Of a stretch of DNA of 64,000 bases, positions 1 to 8,514 are shown in pieces. The position numbers and the translations under genes are program-made. How positions within the stretch are numbered: the stretch's first letter is position 1; every line of letters begins with the position of its first letter. This stretch comes from Bdellovibrionales bacterium (lineage in GTDB: Bacteria > Bdellovibrionota > UBA1018): NCBI GenBank assembly GCA_016786465.1, contig JAEUWC010000030.1, positions 248,001-312,000 of the forward strand, written 5' to 3'. Under the pieces are notes generated by a model, which was not told the DNA's origin, did not search any database, and saw only the letters and a list, made by a program, of their open reading frames with translations.

Positions 1-2
1 CC

Positions 3-200
3 GCCCCGCTGACGGGAACTGCAGTCGGGAGGACAAGTGGGGTTGTTGGGGTTGCAGGAGAAGCGCTCGATCCAGGAGTCGGGGCTGAAGATCTCTGGGT
101 CTCGGGCCTAAGTCTTGAAGAAGTGATGGGTGACTTGGGTGGCTCTCCGCCACAAGCTGCCAAAACCAAACCTAGACCCAACAGTGGACTGATTTTTTGA
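3..200 (+). CDS. C-terminal end of an upstream gene, unrecognised (partial)
   Basis: An open frame runs in from the window edge and ends with TGA at 198-200, 71 bases before the RNase R start. The 65 visible residues are rich in Gly, Ala and Pro and end in a basic, Pro-containing tail (AKTKPRPNSG). I recognise no domain. It could be the disordered end of a housekeeping protein cotranscribed with rnr, or a chance open frame; the GC-rich sequence makes chance openings likely. Confidence 0.35.
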   Translation, partial: APLTGTAVGRTSGVVGVAGEALDPGVGAEDLWVSGLSLEEVMGDLGGSPPQAAKTKPRPNSGLIF

Positions 201-271
201 ACCATAGCTGACGCAGCGGGTAACACAAGCAATGCTTAGGCTCAAGCCTTGAGTATGCTAGGTTTTCTGCA

Positions 272-2809
272 ATGGCAGATAAGCATCGGGGCGGGTTTTC
301 ATTCAAGGATCGTAGCGGCAAAGTGCATTCTATTGGAGCTCGCGGCGGCGGAGCAGCTGCCGAGGGCGCCGATAAAACGGCACCTAGCAAGGAATCCAAA
401 GGCCGAAAGGAATCCCGCGACTGGGATCGTAAAGGCCGAAAAGCGAAGGGGACCGTCGGATCACGCAGGCCCGATCGATCGGATCGTGCCGAGCGGGGCG
501 AACGGGCAGATAAGCCCAGCCGCGCAGAACGCAAAGAAAGAAACGAGCGCTTAAGTTTCGGAGACCGGCCAGTCAAGCGCGGTCGCGAAGAACGCAAAGA
601 ACGCCCCAGCTTCGGCGGGGATCGCCCGCACCGTGGGGAACGGCCGCATCGCGGGGAACGCCCACACAACGGCGAAAAAAGATTCGGAAAAAAGTTCGGC
701 GGCGAACGTGATCGTGCTCACGGCCACGGCCGTGACGATAAGAAAGCCAAGTCACCTTGGGGACCGGCACCCTGGGGAACCGAAAAGAAAGATCGTCCGG
801 AACGTCATGGGCGCCCGGATCGAAAAGAGAAATCCCATCCCTGGCACGATAAGCGCGGACAACGTCGGCGCGATCGACATGAACCATCGGAAGTCACCGC
901 CCAGACGGTCAAGGGAACGATCGACAAGAATCGAAAAGGTTTTGCTTTCCTGTGTTTTGATTCCGATCAGCTGGAAGACGCGTTCATTGCTCCACGCGAC
1001 GCCGACCGTTTTTTTCACGGCGACCGTGTTGAAGTTCGTATCGGAGAATCCGGAGACGTCATCGACATCACTGTATTGGAACATCGCTTTCGTGCTTTGG
1101 TGGGGCGTTACTTGCCTTTGCCTGCAGGCCGCGGAAAAGGTGGGTACGTCGTTTACGAAAGAAAGCGCGCGCAAGAGCGCCTTTACTGTCCCGAAGGATC
1201 CGCCACTGCTTCACAAGGCGACTGGGTTTTGGCCGAAGTCGAATTCGGCGACCAAGGGCCACTGGGAAAAGTGGTCGAAGTTTATGGGCGCGAATTACCC
1301 CCTAAAGCCGACATCGGAATGGTCGCCGGCGAATACAATCTGATCGAAATGCATTCTGACGAAGCTGATCGTGAAGCGCGTTCGTACAGCCTGGACGAAG
1401 AAGACATGAAAAGCCGGGGTCGCCAGGATTTTCGTCACATTCCTTTCATCACGATTGACGGCGAAACTGCGCGCGACTTTGACGACGCAGTTTACGTCGA
1501 ACGCGATCGAAGCGGGTATCAGCTTTGGGTCGCCATTGCCGACGTCAGTCACTATGTGAAGCCAGGTACTGCATTGGATGACGAAGCCCGGTCGCGCGGA
1601 ACTAGCGTGTACTTTCCTGAACGTGCGTTTCACATGCTTCCGCGCGCGTTGTCTGAAAACCTTTGCAGCCTTCGACCGAAAGAACCGCGATTGACGATGG
1701 TCGCGAAGATTGAAATCGATCGACACGGGCGCAAAGTGAAAACCGAAGTTTACGAAGGCCTGATCGAAAGCCGAAGGCGCGCGACTTACACTGAAATTGC
1801 GGCCGAAATGAAGCAGCACGGATCCGATACCCAGTGGGAATTCGCCCCACAGTTTGAATTGTACAAAATCTTGCGAAAGGCCCGAAACGAACGCGGGTCG
1901 ATTGATTTTGATTTGCCCGAAGCCGAAATGCGCGTGACCCCGGAAGGGGAAGTGGAATCGATCAAGATTCGAGAACGAAACGATGCTCACCGCTTGATCG
2001 AAGAATTCATGATCGCTGCCAATGAAGCCGTCACTGAATGGATGCTGGCAAGATCCTGGCCCTTCGTTTATCGGGTCCATGAAGAACCGGCAGAAAAATC
2101 CCTTCAGCGCTTCATCGATCTGGCTGAAACCGTCGGAGTGAAAGTGAAGCTGGACGCTGAAGCGGGCGAACACCTTCACCAGCAATTGAATTCAGTGATC
2201 AAAACGCTGGACGGACACCCGGCCCAGTATCTTTTGAATACAGCGATGCTTCGTTCGATGAAACAGGCGACGTATACTTCGGTGCACGGGAATCACTTTG
2301 GCTTGGCATCGGAAGGGTACACTCATTTCACTAGCCCGATTCGTCGTTACCCAGATTTGGTGGTCCACCGTCTTCTTCGTTGGGCGCTTCAGGTTGAAAA
2401 CCGTTCAAAGCCCGCCCTTTCTGAAACCGACCGCCAGGAACTTGAAAAGGAATTGGAAGATATCTGCGAACACTGTTCTTACCGCGAACGGCTGGCGTCG
2501 GACGCCGAACGCGAATCCATCAAGCTGAAACAGGTCCGAATCATGACTAAACACCTCGGGGATGATTTCGAGGGAACCATTATCGGAATGGTTGAGTCAG
2601 GTTTTTTTGTGCAGATCCCCGATCCCTATGTTGAAGGAATGGTGAACCGCGACAGCCTTCAGGATGATTTTTACGAGTTTAACGAAGATCGAATGATTTT
2701 TTATGGCAAGCGGAAGAGACGGACGTTCCGGATCGGTGATAAGGTTCGTGTACAGGCAGTGGCGGCTGACCTGGAAACCCGAACCATCGATTTTCAGTTA
2801 AAAACATGA
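272..2809 (+). CDS. rnr: Ribonuclease R, with long basic N-terminal extension
   Basis: Processive 3'-5' exoribonuclease that degrades structured RNA and takes part in mRNA and rRNA turnover and trans-translation. Residues 1-205 are a low-complexity Arg/Lys/Gly/Glu extension with short repeats such as RPHRGE. An OB/cold-shock region follows at about 208-345. The RNB catalytic domain starts near 388 and carries the magnesium-binding cluster IDGETARDFDDAV (Asp396, 402, 404, 405). A C-terminal S1 domain (EGTIIGMVESGFFVQIPDP) ends the protein. At 845 residues it is near the usual RNase R length. Its stop overlaps the next start by four bases (ATGA), so the UbiB-type gene is probably translationally coupled. 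The antisense and out-of-frame ORFs within the N-terminal part are by-products of its repetitive composition. Confidence 0.96.
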   Translation: MADKHRGGFSFKDRSGKVHSIGARGGGAAAEGADKTAPSKESKGRKESRDWDRKGRKAKGTVGSRRPDRSDRAERGERADKPSRAERKERNERLSFGDRPVKRGREERKERPSFGGDRPHRGERPHRGERPHNGEKRFGKKFGGERDRAHGHGRDDKKAKSPWGPAPWGTEKKDRPERHGRPDRKEKSHPWHDKRGQRRRDRHEPSEVTAQTVKGTIDKNRKGFAFLCFDSDQLEDAFIAPRDADRFFHGDRVEVRIGESGDVIDITVLEHRFRALVGRYLPLPAGRGKGGYVVYERKRAQERLYCPEGSATASQGDWVLAEVEFGDQGPLGKVVEVYGRELPPKADIGMVAGEYNLIEMHSDEADREARSYSLDEEDMKSRGRQDFRHIPFITIDGETARDFDDAVYVERDRSGYQLWVAIADVSHYVKPGTALDDEARSRGTSVYFPERAFHMLPRALSENLCSLRPKEPRLTMVAKIEIDRHGRKVKTEVYEGLIESRRRATYTEIAAEMKQHGSDTQWEFAPQFELYKILRKARNERGSIDFDLPEAEMRVTPEGEVESIKIRERNDAHRLIEEFMIAANEAVTEWMLARSWPFVYRVHEEPAEKSLQRFIDLAETVGVKVKLDAEAGEHLHQQLNSVIKTLDGHPAQYLLNTAMLRSMKQATYTSVHGNHFGLASEGYTHFTSPIRRYPDLVVHRLLRWALQVENRSKPALSETDRQELEKELEDICEHCSYRERLASDAERESIKLKQVRIMTKHLGDDFEGTIIGMVESGFFVQIPDPYVEGMVNRDSLQDDFYEFNEDRMIFYGKRKRRTFRIGDKVRVQAVAADLETRTIDFQLKT

Positions 2810-4476
2810 AAAATTGGATCCGAAGCGGAATCAAGATTGGCCAAGCAGTCAAGAACGTCCAGCGCCTGCGCGTGATCTTGGGTGTCTTTGCCAAGCACGG
2901 CTTTTCGGACGTCGCCGTCCGAATGAAATTGGAAAGGTACTTGCCCAGCCGTTGGGCGGTTCTGCCTGAAGCTGACCACCAGCTTAGCGTTCCTGTTCGG
3001 ATGCGCATGGCGTTTGAAGAATTGGGCCCGACCTTTGTTAAGTTGGGGCAGCTTCTTTCGACCCGCCCAGACCTGGTCCCCGAAAATTTCATCGAAGAAT
3101 TCACCAAGCTTCAAGACACCGTCCAAGAACTTCCGTTTGAAGTCGTGAAGGGCGTGGTTGAAGGACAGCTGAAACGCCCGCTTTCAGAAGCGTTCAAAAG
3201 TTTTTCAGAAAAACCCTTAGCCGCTGCCAGTATCGGCCAGGTTCACGAAGCTGTTTTATTGACCGATGAAAAAGTCGTCGTCAAAGTTCAGCGCCCCGAC
3301 ATTGATCGAATCATCCGAAATGACATCGCGCTTTTGGGATTTTTGGCGGGCCTTTTGGAAAATTACGTTCCGGAAACCCGGATCCTGCGTCCCCAAGTGA
3401 TTGTCGACGAATTTTTCCGCACATTAAACTTCGAAGTCGATTTCATCGTCGAAGCCAACAACATGGTGAAGATCGCGGAAAACATGGCGTCCTTTACGGG
3501 AATCGTGGTTCCGAAAGTCTACAAGTCCCTAAGCACGCAGAAAATCTTGGTCCAAGAACGCCTGGAAGGCGTTCGCGTCAATGATCTAAAGGCATTGGAT
3601 GCGGCGGGAATTGATCGCAAGGCGGTCGTCGCTTTGGGCGCCAAAGCTTTTTTCAAAAGCATCATGATCGACGGGCTTTTCCACGGTGACCTTCACGGCG
3701 GAAACCTTTTTGTCTTGCCCGGAAATAAACTGGGAATCATCGACTTTGGAATCGTCGGACGACTTTCTGAAAGATCGCGTGATCAGCTGGCCACGATGGT
3801 GATGGCGCTTTTGACCGAGGATTACGAAAACCTTTGCTACACGTATGCCGAACTGGGTTCAGCGGACGCATCCATCGATCTAGAAGGCTTTCAGCGCGAA
3901 GTTCGAAACGCGCTTTCGCCGTACATGGGGCTTTCGCTGGATCAGGTCAACGTCGGTCGCGTACTGATCGAAGCGACTAAGATCGCAACCAAGTATCAGG
4001 TCAAAGTTCCGGGCGACTGGATGCTGGTTTTCAAAGCGATACTGACGGTTGAAGGAATGGGTCGCACGCTGGATCCTGAATTTGACCTGATAGCGATGGG
4101 TCAGGAACTGATCCAGGATTTGGTTGCCAAACGTTACGCGCCGGAACGGGTGATTCGCGATTTGTCTTGGATCACGCGCGATACGATGGAACTTCTTCGA
4201 ATCCTTCCGCGCCAGCTTCGCTGGATGTTGAAGAAATTCAACAGCAACGACTTTGCGCTAGAAATCAAATCACCCCAGATTGAATCGCTTCGCGAAACGA
4301 TGGATCGAAATGGAAAACGGGTCAGTCACGGGATCGTGGCGGCGGGCCTTTTGATTGCTGGATCGATTTCTTTGAACTTTCACGACGAGCGAACTTTGTT
4401 CGGATACCCTTGGGTTTCCGTCGTGCTGCTGACATGCGGGGCTTATTACACTTTCCGCGTTTATTTCAGGACTTAG
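2806..4476 (+). CDS. ABC1/UbiB-family atypical kinase
   Basis: Membrane-associated atypical protein-kinase-like ATPase of the UbiB/ABC1/ADCK family, which supports biosynthesis of ubiquinone or other isoprenoid lipids. Family hallmarks are present: KLGQ (79-82), AAAS (139-142), the ATP-binding Lys160 in VVVKVQRP, HGDLHGGN (293-300) and DFG (313-315). The C-terminal ~45 residues form two hydrophobic segments separated by a short loop, as in UbiB membrane anchors. It overlaps rnr by four bases. Its 3' end overlaps the convergent phosphoesterase gene by 11 bases. No ubiquinone gene is nearby, so I do not assign the symbol ubiB firmly. Confidence 0.92.
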   Translation: MKNWIRSGIKIGQAVKNVQRLRVILGVFAKHGFSDVAVRMKLERYLPSRWAVLPEADHQLSVPVRMRMAFEELGPTFVKLGQLLSTRPDLVPENFIEEFTKLQDTVQELPFEVVKGVVEGQLKRPLSEAFKSFSEKPLAAASIGQVHEAVLLTDEKVVVKVQRPDIDRIIRNDIALLGFLAGLLENYVPETRILRPQVIVDEFFRTLNFEVDFIVEANNMVKIAENMASFTGIVVPKVYKSLSTQKILVQERLEGVRVNDLKALDAAGIDRKAVVALGAKAFFKSIMIDGLFHGDLHGGNLFVLPGNKLGIIDFGIVGRLSERSRDQLATMVMALLTEDYENLCYTYAELGSADASIDLEGFQREVRNALSPYMGLSLDQVNVGRVLIEATKIATKYQVKVPGDWMLVFKAILTVEGMGRTLDPEFDLIAMGQELIQDLVAKRYAPERVIRDLSWITRDTMELLRILPRQLRWMLKKFNSNDFALEIKSPQIESLRETMDRNGKRVSHGIVAAGLLIAGSISLNFHDERTLFGYPWVSVVLLTCGAYYTFRVYFRT

Positions 4477-5656
4477 TCAGCTGAATCAGGGTGATTTCGC
4501 CGGGGTTCATGAATCGATTGGGCGGACCCCAGTAGAAAGTCCCAGCGTTCACGTAAATTTTCATCTGGCCGTGCTGATACAAACCGGAGACATACTTTTC
4601 AAAAAGGTGAATGAAAATTGTTGCCGGAAAAAACTGTCCGGCATGCGTGTGCCCTGAAAGTTGAAGGTGGAATTCCGTGCCTTCGGTCATGCGGCAGGTC
4701 TTGGGTTGATGGGCCAATAGGACGCGAAAATCCGTTTGTGGCGCGCCCTGAAGGCAGCGCGAAGGGTTGGTCGCGTTTTCGGGATCAAAGGAGGACGCCT
4801 GTAAATCGTTCACGCCGGCGACCATCAGCTTTGCGTCGCCGATCGGTGCAATCGCGTGCGTGTTTTCCAGAACGGTAAAGCCCAGTTCTTTTTTGAAGAA
4901 CTGCATCCAAGACGGTGCGTGCCAATAATATTCGTGGTTTCCGTTGATGTAGTACTTGCCGTGTTTGGGCTTCAAGCGTTTGAAGGGTTCAAAGTGTTGC
5001 GCCAGTTGGTCGACGGTTCCGTCGACCGCATCACCCGTGAACACCAAGATGTCGGCCTGGATTTCTTCCAGTTGGCGGACCAACCCTTCGATGGTGTCCA
5101 GGTGAATCGTGGGTCCGACATGGACGTCGCTGATTTGTGCGATCGTCAAGCCTTGCAAGTCTTTGTGAAGTGCTTCGAATGGAATCTTCACCGTCTTCAC
5201 TTGGGGTTTTCGAAGCGCTTGGTAAAAGCCGACCGAAGTTCCCGTCCAGGCCAAGGCCCAAGCGCCGACGCTGGTGGAATTGCGAAGGAAGTCGCGTTTG
5301 GATTCATCCAAGGGGCCAGACTGTAAAAGCTTTTCGGCCCAGGTGCCGACGACCAGGAAAAGATCGCGAAACAGCGCCGAAAACGCCAGCATCGCGATGA
5401 AGCCCATGCCGATGTACGAATACCACTGGGTAAATCGGATCAAGACTGAATCGTTCGGGCGTCCCGTCAGTCGATAAAGAAACGGCGCAATCAGCATCGA
5501 TGCGAAAAAAGTCGCTAGCGCAATCCAAACCCCGCGCTGGGTGGGTTCGGGCCAGGTGGTGTCGGCGATCAGACGCTTTCCTACCCACCAAACGATCAGA
5601 AACGAAAAGGTCGCCATGATCGTAACGAAAACAAAAAGTCGGTACGTGTTGGACAT
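4466..5656 (-). CDS. Membrane-anchored calcineurin-like metallophosphoesterase
   Basis: Predicted dimetal phosphohydrolase of the YkuE/YaeI type, whose relatives act on lipid-linked phosphates such as UDP-diacylglucosamine-like substrates. The first ~150 residues hold four hydrophobic segments. The catalytic domain follows with ISDVH (Asp177, His179), FTGD (208-209), GNHE (239-242) and GHTHAGQ near the C terminus, which together form the full metal-ligand set. Substrate is not deducible. It converges on and overlaps the UbiB-type gene by 11 bases and is divergent from the MFS gene with 48 bases between the starts. Confidence 0.88.
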   Translation of the reverse strand: MSNTYRLFVFVTIMATFSFLIVWWVGKRLIADTTWPEPTQRGVWIALATFFASMLIAPFLYRLTGRPNDSVLIRFTQWYSYIGMGFIAMLAFSALFRDLFLVVGTWAEKLLQSGPLDESKRDFLRNSTSVGAWALAWTGTSVGFYQALRKPQVKTVKIPFEALHKDLQGLTIAQISDVHVGPTIHLDTIEGLVRQLEEIQADILVFTGDAVDGTVDQLAQHFEPFKRLKPKHGKYYINGNHEYYWHAPSWMQFFKKELGFTVLENTHAIAPIGDAKLMVAGVNDLQASSFDPENATNPSRCLQGAPQTDFRVLLAHQPKTCRMTEGTEFHLQLSGHTHAGQFFPATIFIHLFEKYVSGLYQHGQMKIYVNAGTFYWGPPNRFMNPGEITLIQLTKS

Positions 5657-5704
5657 TGGAAGAATGTACTTCCAATCAGTGGGAATAGAAATAGGATTGG
5701 TCCA

Positions 5705-6925
5705 ATGGATTCACGGAAATCGGCGCGAAAAGCGGGAATGGTTTTTATCTTTATCACCCTGGCATTGGACATGATCAGTCTGGGGATCGTGATTCCGATT
5801 CTTCCGGATGTGATTCGTCGTTTCATTCAGGATCCGAACCACGCGTCGCGGTACTTCGGATATTTCATTTCGATTTATGCAATCATGCAGTTCTTGGCTT
5901 CACCGTTTCTGGGAATGCTTTCGGACGTGAAAGGCCGTCGTCCGGTTTTGCTGGTTTCACTTTTCGTTGCCGCGATTGATCACTTGATCATGGGTTTTGC
6001 ACCGACGATGACAATTCTTTTTGTGGGCCGCGTGATTGCAAGCCTGACCGGTGCGAATGCCACAGTTGCGATGTCGTATGTTGCCGACGTCAGCACTGAC
6101 AAGAATCGCGCTCAGAATTTCGGAACCATGGGTGCTGCCTTCGGCTTGGGTTTCATCATCGGTCCGGTGATCGGCGGGTTCTTGGGCCACTTGGGTCCCC
6201 AGGTTCCTTTCATCGCATCGGCTGGGCTTCATTTTCTGAATTTTTTATTCGGGCTTTTTGTTCTTCCCGAATCGTTGGCACCGGCGGATCGGTCCAAAAT
6301 GGATTGGAAAGAAATCAATCCGTTCCGTTCGCTTTTGCGAATCCAAGGGTCGGCAGGACTTCTGGCATTGCTGGCGGTGTCTTTTCTTTTTCAACTGGCC
6401 GGGCAAACCCATCCTTCGATCTGGGCGCTTTACACGGGATACCGATTTTCATGGGGTCCAAAAGAAGTGGGCCTTTCACTGGCCGTCGTTGGGATTTGCC
6501 ATGCAGTGGTTCAGGGTGGATTGACCCGATTGATCGTTCCAAAGATCGGAGAAACGACCGCCGTACTTCTGGGTGCGGCTGGATACGGAATTTCCTACTT
6601 TCTTTACGGTGCCTGTTCGCAGGGTTGGATGATGATTGCGATCGTGGTTTTCGGATCTGCATTTTACGTCGCGCAACCTGCGCTTCAGTCGATCATCACG
6701 CGACAGGCCGGCGGCCGAGGAAAAGGCGAATTGCAGGGAATCCTAGTCAGCTTGCAAAGTCTGTCAGCAGTCTTGAATCCCATTATCGTCACGCAGCTTT
6801 TTTCGTACTTCACGGATTCTTCACACGCAGTGACACTTCCAGGCGCTCCGTACTTTTTCGCTTCGGCCATGAGCTTCGCAGGATGGGTTTTACTGATGAT
6901 GACCCGTCGAAAGTGGCAATCTTAA
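5705..6925 (+). CDS. MFS transporter, TetA-like (DHA1-type)
   Basis: A twelve-helix major facilitator superfamily exporter of 406 residues. The N terminus (LDMISLGIVIPILPDVIRRF) and the loop motif LGMLSDVKGRRPVLL (motif A: G-x3-D-x2-GRRP) match the drug/H+ antiporter 1 family that includes tetracycline exporters. Motif C-like GFIIGPVIGGFLG follows in helix 5. A ribosome site (AGGA) lies about nine bases before the ATG. The substrate cannot be inferred. An open frame on the same strand overlaps its 3' half in another frame but is merely the upstream extension of the next gene's frame. Confidence 0.9.
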   Translation: MDSRKSARKAGMVFIFITLALDMISLGIVIPILPDVIRRFIQDPNHASRYFGYFISIYAIMQFLASPFLGMLSDVKGRRPVLLVSLFVAAIDHLIMGFAPTMTILFVGRVIASLTGANATVAMSYVADVSTDKNRAQNFGTMGAAFGLGFIIGPVIGGFLGHLGPQVPFIASAGLHFLNFLFGLFVLPESLAPADRSKMDWKEINPFRSLLRIQGSAGLLALLAVSFLFQLAGQTHPSIWALYTGYRFSWGPKEVGLSLAVVGICHAVVQGGLTRLIVPKIGETTAVLLGAAGYGISYFLYGACSQGWMMIAIVVFGSAFYVAQPALQSIITRQAGGRGKGELQGILVSLQSLSAVLNPIIVTQLFSYFTDSSHAVTLPGAPYFFASAMSFAGWVLLMMTRRKWQS

Positions 6926-6952
6926 CTTTTCACCTGTGTCTTCCCCGCCACA

Positions 6953-6981
6953 TTCTTCCCCCGCACCGGATCACCTATAAT
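6953..6981 (+). promoter_or_regulatory. Probable promoter of the glycine-rich lipoprotein gene
   Basis: A perfect TATAAT at 6976-6981 stands 24 bases before the ATG at 7006. The -35 element is poor (TTCTTC at 6953-6958, 17-base spacer). A GGAGGG ribosome site lies between the presumed start site and the gene. Confidence 0.5.
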
Positions 6982-7005
6982 GAAGGAAGGTGGTCGGAGG
7001 GCATT

Positions 7006-7677
7006 ATGCACTTCACAAAATTCAGGATGAAGTTTCTTTTAGCGCCCGTTTTGGCGCTTGTTTCGTCGTGCGGTTCGGCGATGAACTGGAGCGAGAACAA
7101 TCGCACCAGTGACGGACTTTCCGGCGGCAGCGGAAATAGCCAATCGTATTTCTTTTTCGCGGATTCCAGCTTTACCATTCCGTCGGGATTTTCGACGGCC
7201 ACCGTGGAAGTCATCGGAGCCGGCGGCGGCGGTGGTGGGGGCGGCAACGGCAGTTCCAGTGCTAGCGGTGGCAAAGGGGGACGTGGCGGGTATGCGTCCA
7301 TCGATTTGGACGTGTCGACAGCTGCCGGACAAAATTGGGTGATCCAGGTTGGGGCAGGTGGTGCTGCGGGAATGGACGCGGGCTGCAACGCTTCGCCAGG
7401 AAGTGTTGGGCAGGGATCACAGGTTTCGTACACAGTGGCATCGACCTTGATTTGGAGCGTTTCAGCTTCTGGCGGAACTGGTGGCCAACCCACCATGGGC
7501 TGCAATCCGGGTGCGGATGGTTCAAACGGCGTAGGCGCAGGTGGAGACGTGAACGGCGTCAGTTCGGATTCAACGTATGGCGTCCCCGGGCAGGGGGGGC
7601 AGGCCCTAAGTTCGGCGGGTGGGACCACAGGGACAGCCGGTTCGGCTGGGTATGTGGTGATTCGGCTAACCGAATAA
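7006..7677 (+). CDS. Glycine-rich secreted lipoprotein
   Basis: A 223-residue predicted lipoprotein. A short basic N terminus and hydrophobic stretch lead to the lipobox LVSSC, followed by a Ser/Asn-rich linker and a domain of long Gly tracts (GGGGGGGG) alternating with beta-type segments (TVEVIGAGG, WVIQVGAGGA, GYVVIRL). This resembles the glycine-rich domain seen in some phage tail-tip and surface proteins, but I cannot assign a function. The start at 7006 was chosen for its GGAGGG site and TATAAT promoter; the frame is open far upstream inside the MFS gene and that part is not coding. Confidence 0.8.
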   Translation: MHFTKFRMKFLLAPVLALVSSCGSAMNWSENNRTSDGLSGGSGNSQSYFFFADSSFTIPSGFSTATVEVIGAGGGGGGGGNGSSSASGGKGGRGGYASIDLDVSTAAGQNWVIQVGAGGAAGMDAGCNASPGSVGQGSQVSYTVASTLIWSVSASGGTGGQPTMGCNPGADGSNGVGAGGDVNGVSSDSTYGVPGQGGQALSSAGGTTGTAGSAGYVVIRLTE

Positions 7678-7684
7678 TTCCGGG

Positions 7685-7713
7685 TTTACAATACCTGACA
7701 AATTTAGTATGAA
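7685..7713 (+). promoter_or_regulatory. Candidate promoter giving a near-leaderless mRNA
   Basis: TTTACA (7685-7690) is followed after 17 bases by TATGAA (7708-7713), or after 14 bases by TAGTAT. The coding ATG is at 7723, only 9-12 bases after the -10 element, and no Shine-Dalgarno sequence is present. Confidence 0.35.
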
Positions 7714-7722
7714 TAGCGACCT

Positions 7723-8514
7723 ATGGTTGCTTCATCCCTATTTTCCCGCGGTCTTGCGATGGTGATGGCTTTGGGTTTCGTACTTCAGCCTTTGGCGCTG
7801 GCTCGGGCCGAAGTTCATGAACAGGCTGATGAAATTCAGTCGATTGAAGAACTGGATTTGCAAACCCCTGAAGAATTCAGTTTGGAAGAAGCATCCCTTT
7901 TGACTTCTGAAGAGAGCCAACAGATCGCACAGGACGTGATCGCCGAAGCGCAGTTTCCCACGGCGCAATCGACCCCTGGAAAGTGCATGCCTGATTATAA
8001 AAAATGGAAGAAACGCTTGGCTTGGAAAGTCGCGTTGACCCTTCCTGTGACTGTCGCCGTAGGTTACGTCGGCGGCGCATTGATCGGTGGCGCGACCATC
8101 GCGATCGCTAAGGCTGCAGGTCACGTTTATTCATCGTTCGAAGACCTGGCTACGTTTTTTGCCGTTTTCTTTGCAGTTGCCGGCGCAACGGGTGTGACCG
8201 GCGTAGGAATCGAAGTGACGTCGGTTGGAAAATTGATTCACACCCATCAGATGATTCGTTTGCTTGAAGAATCAACCAGCACGGATGAAAAAGTCACCGC
8301 CAAGTGGCTTGAAAAATTGGAACACCGCTATCCTGAGCAAAAAGGACGCTGGACGATTGCTTCAATGAAGTCCTTGATCGCGAAGCTCGACCAATCCGGT
8401 GACATGTGCAACGGCACGCTGAAAAAGAAGCGTCCGAAGCGGGTAAAAGTTGCAGTCCGTTTGAAGAAGCGCTTGGCGATGCCGAGTGACTTGCTTCGAT
8501 GGATGGCGAAGTAG
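7723..8514 (+). CDS. Secreted/membrane protein of unknown function with a hydrophobic hairpin
   Basis: Not recognised. The 263-residue product begins with a signal peptide (to ~Ala-Arg-Ala, residue 29) and continues with an acidic Glu/Gln-rich segment. A Cys (GKCMPD) comes next, then two long Gly/Ala/Val hydrophobic stretches at roughly 105-125 and 145-170 that could form a membrane hairpin. A basic C-terminal half holds a second Cys (GDMCNG) and a Lys/Arg-rich tail. No ribosome site precedes the ATG (see the promoter entry). Its stop codon abuts the last codon of the convergent gene with no bases between. The layout is similar to that of the tandem paralogs at 15.6-18.1 kb, but I see no clear sequence similarity. 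Confidence 0.75.
   Translation: MVASSLFSRGLAMVMALGFVLQPLALARAEVHEQADEIQSIEELDLQTPEEFSLEEASLLTSEESQQIAQDVIAEAQFPTAQSTPGKCMPDYKKWKKRLAWKVALTLPVTVAVGYVGGALIGGATIAIAKAAGHVYSSFEDLATFFAVFFAVAGATGVTGVGIEVTSVGKLIHTHQMIRLLEESTSTDEKVTAKWLEKLEHRYPEQKGRWTIASMKSLIAKLDQSGDMCNGTLKKKRPKRVKVAVRLKKRLAMPSDLLRWMAK

Noticed and set aside
172-669. Long minus-strand frame rich in CGRSP repeats
   Set aside because: It is the antisense image of the Arg/Lys-rich repeats of RNase R and has no ribosome site.
1295-2185. 296-residue minus-strand open frame within rnr
   Set aside because: It mirrors the conserved RNB domain; Phe/His-rich composition with no domain is typical of an antisense shadow.
6304-7005. Upstream in-frame extension of the glycine-rich lipoprotein frame
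   Set aside because: It overlaps the MFS gene in another frame and would bury the lipoprotein signal; a good promoter and ribosome site exist at 6976-7005.
6975-7628. Pro-rich minus-strand frame opposite the glycine-rich lipoprotein
   Set aside because: Gly codons (GGN) read as Pro (NCC) on the other strand; no independent start signal.
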